From assembly GCF_030814225.1 (NCBI RefSeq), contig NZ_JAUSUR010000003.1:62001-126000 (forward strand): a DNA stretch of 64,000 nucleotides, in the 5' to 3' direction. A model generated the notes under the pieces. That model had not been told where the DNA came from and made no database searches. It was given only the letters and a program-made list of their open reading frames with translations. Of this stretch, positions 60,889 through 64,000 are shown piece after piece. Positions within the stretch are counted from its first letter, which is position 1. Every line of letters begins with the position of its first letter. A program made the translations under genes and the position numbers. This DNA is from Breznakia pachnodae (lineage in GTDB: Bacteria; Bacillota_I; Bacilli_A; Erysipelotrichales; Erysipelotrichaceae).

Positions 60889-62094
60889 TTATGTTCTTTC
60901 TTTTACTATTTTGAAGTCATTTTTCTCTAATTCTTTAATAATTGCTTCAATATGCTCGTGGTTTTTTGTCTCCATTGTTATTTTTAAGAAGCAACTGTTG
61001 ATATCCATATCCGGATCACCATTGTCATAATCAACGGCAACAACGTTACCACCACATTCACTTATGATTCTACTAACTCCAAGTAATTGTCCTGGTTTAT
61101 CAACTAAGGCAATCGTTAATGAAGTCTTTCTTCCGCTCATCAGCAATCCACGAGTAATTACACGAGCCAGTATATTAACATCAATGTTACCACCGCTGAC
61201 GATACAAACAACATTCTTATCTTTGATTGGCAGTTTATTGAACATGGCAGCAGCAACTGAAACAGCACCTGCCCCTTCCGCTACCATCTTTTGCTTTTCC
61301 ATCAGCATAAGTATTGCTGCAGCAATTTCGTCATCAGTAACTGTAATAATTTCATCTACATATTTTTTGGTTAATTCATATGTTAAATCACCAGCACGTT
61401 TTACTGCAATTCCATCAGCAAATGTATTTACTTCATCAAGACTGACAATCTTATCACATTTGCGTGCTTCACTCATACTGGCAGCACCAGCAGCCTGTAC
61501 ACCGTATACTTTACATTCTGGTTTTAACGTCTTTACAGCAAACGCAACACCACTGATTAATCCACCACCACCAATTGGTACTACTACTGCATCTATATTT
61601 TCTAACTGATCAAGGATTTCAAATCCAATTGTCCCTTGTCCAGCAATTACATCTTCATCATTAAATGGATGAATAAAGGTATAACCTTTTTCCTTTTGTA
61701 ATCGAAGTGCATCATCATAAGCATCATCATAAGAACCTTGAGCCAGATGAATATCTGCACCATAACTTTTTGTTGCTTCTATCTTACTGATAGGAGCACT
61801 GTCAGGCATACAGATCAAACAAGGGATATTGTTCTTCTGTGCTGCTAATGCAACTCCCTGAGCATGGTTACCAGCGCTACACGCAATAATACCTTTTGCC
61901 TTCTCCTCATCGCTTAACTGGCTAATTTTAAAGTACGAGCCTCTAATTTTGAAGCTACCAGTAATCTGAAGATTTTCAGCTTTCAAGAAAATGTTATTTT
62001 CGCTGTCAATGTTTGGCGCTGCCATTAATTCTGTTGGACGAATTACATCTTTCAAAACATAGCTAGCTTGGTATATTTTATCTAATGTAAGCAT
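60889..62094 (-). CDS. ilvA: Threonine ammonia-lyase with one ACT domain
   Basis: 401 residues. PLP Lys in ITGSFKIRGSYF, CSAGNHAQGVALAAQ, PIGGGGLISGVA and CIVSGGNID; the C-terminal ACT domain (about 325-400: LTIALVDKPGQLLGVSRII). It deaminates Thr to 2-oxobutyrate. This medium form occurs in both isoleucine synthesis and Thr catabolism; no other ilv gene is nearby, so the role is open. SD AAAGGAG. Confidence 0.93.
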   Translation of the reverse strand: MLTLDKIYQASYVLKDVIRPTELMAAPNIDSENNIFLKAENLQITGSFKIRGSYFKISQLSDEEKAKGIIACSAGNHAQGVALAAQKNNIPCLICMPDSAPISKIEATKSYGADIHLAQGSYDDAYDDALRLQKEKGYTFIHPFNDEDVIAGQGTIGFEILDQLENIDAVVVPIGGGGLISGVAFAVKTLKPECKVYGVQAAGAASMSEARKCDKIVSLDEVNTFADGIAVKRAGDLTYELTKKYVDEIITVTDDEIAAAILMLMEKQKMVAEGAGAVSVAAAMFNKLPIKDKNVVCIVSGGNIDVNILARVITRGLLMSGRKTSLTIALVDKPGQLLGVSRIISECGGNVVAVDYDNGDPDMDINSCFLKITMETKNHEHIEAIIKELEKNDFKIVKERT

Positions 62095-62149
62095 AGTAAA
62101 CTCCTTTATTTAATGATACAATTATACCATAATTAAGGTGGTGGAAAAG

Positions 62150-63343
62150 ATGAAGTTTAAAGAAATGCAGAAGAAGTTAAATTCTTTAACAATCTTTCGA
62201 AGTTTGTTGGATGAAGAGGTTGTAATTAAGCTTAGAAAGCTGTTGGATTGTGATACTCAAGACGTAACAAACTTTATAAATATTTACTGTGATTTCACAG
62301 CAGAACTATATCAATATGATACAAATTTAAGTCGTTATTTTTATCGTTATGTTATGAATAGCGAAAACATATTTATTCAAAAAGTAGCTGAAGGAAAACG
62401 AATAGATCAAGTTTTGGAACAGGCACTTTTATATGAGTTATCAATTATTCAGGATGTAAGTAAGATTACATCCAAAGAAATTCGTTTTGATGTTCCTTAT
62501 CATGGGTTTCTGCCAAAGTGGAAAAATAAAAACTATCGTTTTCGCAAAGAATATCTGGAGAAACTGGAAAAACTTCCAGTTGAAGGATATGGAGTATTTG
62601 CGAAATACCATGTTTTCACAATGATGGATCAGGGATTAGTACCAGTGAAACATCCAGACCCTCAACAGTTAACTGATTTAATTGGGTATGAACGTGAACG
62701 TGAGATGGTAGTTAAGAATACAGAAGCATTCTTAAATGGAATGAAAGCAAGCAATGCCCTTTTATATGGGGATGCAGGAACTGGAAAAAGTTCTACTGTA
62801 AAAGCAATTGCAAACAAATATAAAGACCAAGGTTTACGATTAGTAGAAATAAAAAAACATCAACTATTTCATTTGCCTGAATTAATTGATGAGTTAGCTC
62901 GTAATCCGTTAAAATTTATTATCTTTATTGATGACTTAAGTTTTAGTGGTAATGATGATAACTTTGTTGCTCTTAAAACAATTCTTGAAGGTGGTGTAAG
63001 TGGTAATACCAAAAATATTATTATTTATGCAACAACCAACCGCCGTCACTTTGTGAAGGAAAGTATGAAAGATCGTAATAGTGATGAACTATTTACGAAT
63101 GATTCAATACAGGAAACAATGAGTCTAGCTGCCAGATTTGGTTTAACAATTACCTTTCAAAAACCAGGGAAAGATTTGTTCTTGGAAATCGTAGAGTCAT
63201 TAGCGAAAGAACAAGATTTATCACTTCAAGGTGATGAGTTAATCAAACAGGCAGAAGCGTTTGCACTTCGCAACAATGGAAGAAGTCCAAGAACAGCCAA
63301 ACAGTTTGTAGAATTAGAGAAAATCAAAGAAACAGTAGAATAA
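62150..63343 (+). CDS. DUF815-family AAA ATPase
   Basis: 397 residues. N-terminal helical region (1-170), then an AAA core: LLYGDAGTGKSSTVKAIANK (Walker A), LKFIIFIDDLSFSGND (Walker B), IIIYATTNRRHFVKES (sensor 1) and NNGRSPRTAKQFVE at the end. The family is widespread and of unknown function. ATG 62150 sits behind AAGGTGG; an in-frame GTG at 62138 is part of that SD. Confidence 0.9.
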   Translation: MKFKEMQKKLNSLTIFRSLLDEEVVIKLRKLLDCDTQDVTNFINIYCDFTAELYQYDTNLSRYFYRYVMNSENIFIQKVAEGKRIDQVLEQALLYELSIIQDVSKITSKEIRFDVPYHGFLPKWKNKNYRFRKEYLEKLEKLPVEGYGVFAKYHVFTMMDQGLVPVKHPDPQQLTDLIGYEREREMVVKNTEAFLNGMKASNALLYGDAGTGKSSTVKAIANKYKDQGLRLVEIKKHQLFHLPELIDELARNPLKFIIFIDDLSFSGNDDNFVALKTILEGGVSGNTKNIIIYATTNRRHFVKESMKDRNSDELFTNDSIQETMSLAARFGLTITFQKPGKDLFLEIVESLAKEQDLSLQGDELIKQAEAFALRNNGRSPRTAKQFVELEKIKETVE

Positions 63344-63380
63344 ACATTAGATACATGGAAACGTGTATCTTTTTCTATCT

Positions 63381-64000
63381 TTATATTAATTCAGTTAGGT
63401 TTTCTTTTGCAGTATCATTGACTTCAATACTGATGGTTTGTTTTGTTAAATGATATAATTCACTGTTGAATTCTTTTAATGGCAAACCAGTACTTACAGA
63501 CCATCTTTTCATTGCTCGAGCCGCCATGTTTCGATGCGATACAACAGGAGATTGTAAAGCAGCCTTTATAAGGTTTACCCCTTTGTTTGGGTAAGCTCCT
63601 AACTCTTGGATAATAGACGTTAAAGACATATATAAAGAATGATTGTCACCAAAGCCTAATGAGTCCCCCATCCCTGTAGCAATTAATGTGAGATCAATAC
63701 TGTTCTCATATAAATCGAGGATTTCATCAATCAAAATTTTATGTTTAAAGAAGTACCATGTATATGAAGAATATTTTAGATAGTTACTTTTAAGTAGTTT
63801 GAATAATTCATCAGCAATATCAATATTCATCTTATTAGCAATATAAACAGCAATCCAAATATGATAATTATCATTTTCATTTAAACTGTTTATTACGATT
63901 CTCTCTAGAGGGAGTTGTTCAATTTGGGTTTTGATTGAGTTTATTATAGTAATGGCAATCTCATTTTCTTCATGATTTTCAACAAGATATTCTTCAACAT
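63381..64000 (-). CDS. Unrecognised protein, C-terminal part only
   Basis: The minus-strand frame is open from the window end to the stop at 63381, at least 206 residues. The in-frame ATG at 63830 is therefore internal. The visible part is helical, with a repeat-like pattern (YHIWIAVYIANKMNIDIADE; VNLIKAALQSPVVSHRNMAARAMKRW) reminiscent of HEAT-type repeats. No catalytic motif is seen. Convergent with the DUF815 gene; a short hairpin around 63350-63372 (GATACA/TGTATC) may end that transcript. Confidence 0.65.
   Translation of the reverse strand, partial: VEEYLVENHEENEIAITIINSIKTQIEQLPLERIVINSLNENDNYHIWIAVYIANKMNIDIADELFKLLKSNYLKYSSYTWYFFKHKILIDEILDLYENSIDLTLIATGMGDSLGFGDNHSLYMSLTSIIQELGAYPNKGVNLIKAALQSPVVSHRNMAARAMKRWSVSTGLPLKEFNSELYHLTKQTISIEVNDTAKENLTELI

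Overview
The window looks like chromosome from an AT-rich, low-GC Bacillota. The gene families, the strong AGGAGG ribosome binding sites, the many U-tailed hairpins and the lactose/cellobiose-type PTS operons would all fit a gut Erysipelotrichia-like anaerobe; that placement is inference from gene content. I see no tRNA, rRNA, CRISPR array, transposase or prophage. The first and last genes run off the window.

Layout: 0-7.4 kb holds a radical SAM gene end, aroD, a protein made only of sigma region 4, a ZIP metal transporter with a DtxR-like operator, and two ECF sigma factors each fused to a membrane segment and an Ig-like domain, with a secreted surface protein and a probable 250-nt RNA. 7.4-12.7 kb is housekeeping: rarA, mntP under a manganese riboswitch, an oxidoreductase, a CIRCE-controlled Hsp20, a NUDIX protein and two tiny membrane peptides. 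12.7-19.4 kb (minus strand) is an aroB-aroC-aroEK-aroF-aroA-tyrA operon behind a possible Phe/Tyr-rich leader peptide and terminator. With aroD at 0.6 kb and pheA plus an aminotransferase at 23-25.5 kb, all seven shikimate steps and the branches to Phe and Tyr are present.

19.5-23 kb has two tandem membrane paralogues and a MerR/GyrI-like/BtrH-like operon. 25.6-30.3 kb carries dtd, folD, small lipoproteins and ychF. 30.5-35.4 kb is a PTS operon with an embedded ADP-ribosylglycohydrolase. 36-38 kb has an HxlR/flavoprotein pair and an AEC transporter. 38.4-45.3 kb is a second PTS operon with a 6-phospho-beta-glucosidase and an unrecognised protein, divergent from a PRD regulator across two palindromic operators. 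45.4-49.9 kb is a MerR-controlled operon; 50.3-51 kb a small-RNA candidate and a toxin-antitoxin pair; 51.1-53.3 kb a MerR/FMN-binding/bis-heme membrane protein/ApbE redox operon. 53.3-64 kb holds a secreted protein, an antiporter, mnmG, a TetR gene that seems to start at AUU, a NUDIX protein, a second surface protein, threonine ammonia-lyase and a DUF815 ATPase.

The best candidate for an undescribed system is the ECF circuit. The same promoter, AAC-N18-GTCT[AT]A, lies in front of the sigma-4-only gene, the first sigma/surface-protein operon, the RNA before the second sigma gene and the surface protein at 59.9 kb. A looser copy precedes the membrane paralogues at 20.4 kb. I see no separate anti-sigma gene; the sensor seems to be fused to each sigma factor. 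Other notable points are the aro leader, two genes whose Shine-Dalgarno is parted from the AUG by a perfect hairpin, and the paired operators at 40.4-40.7 kb.
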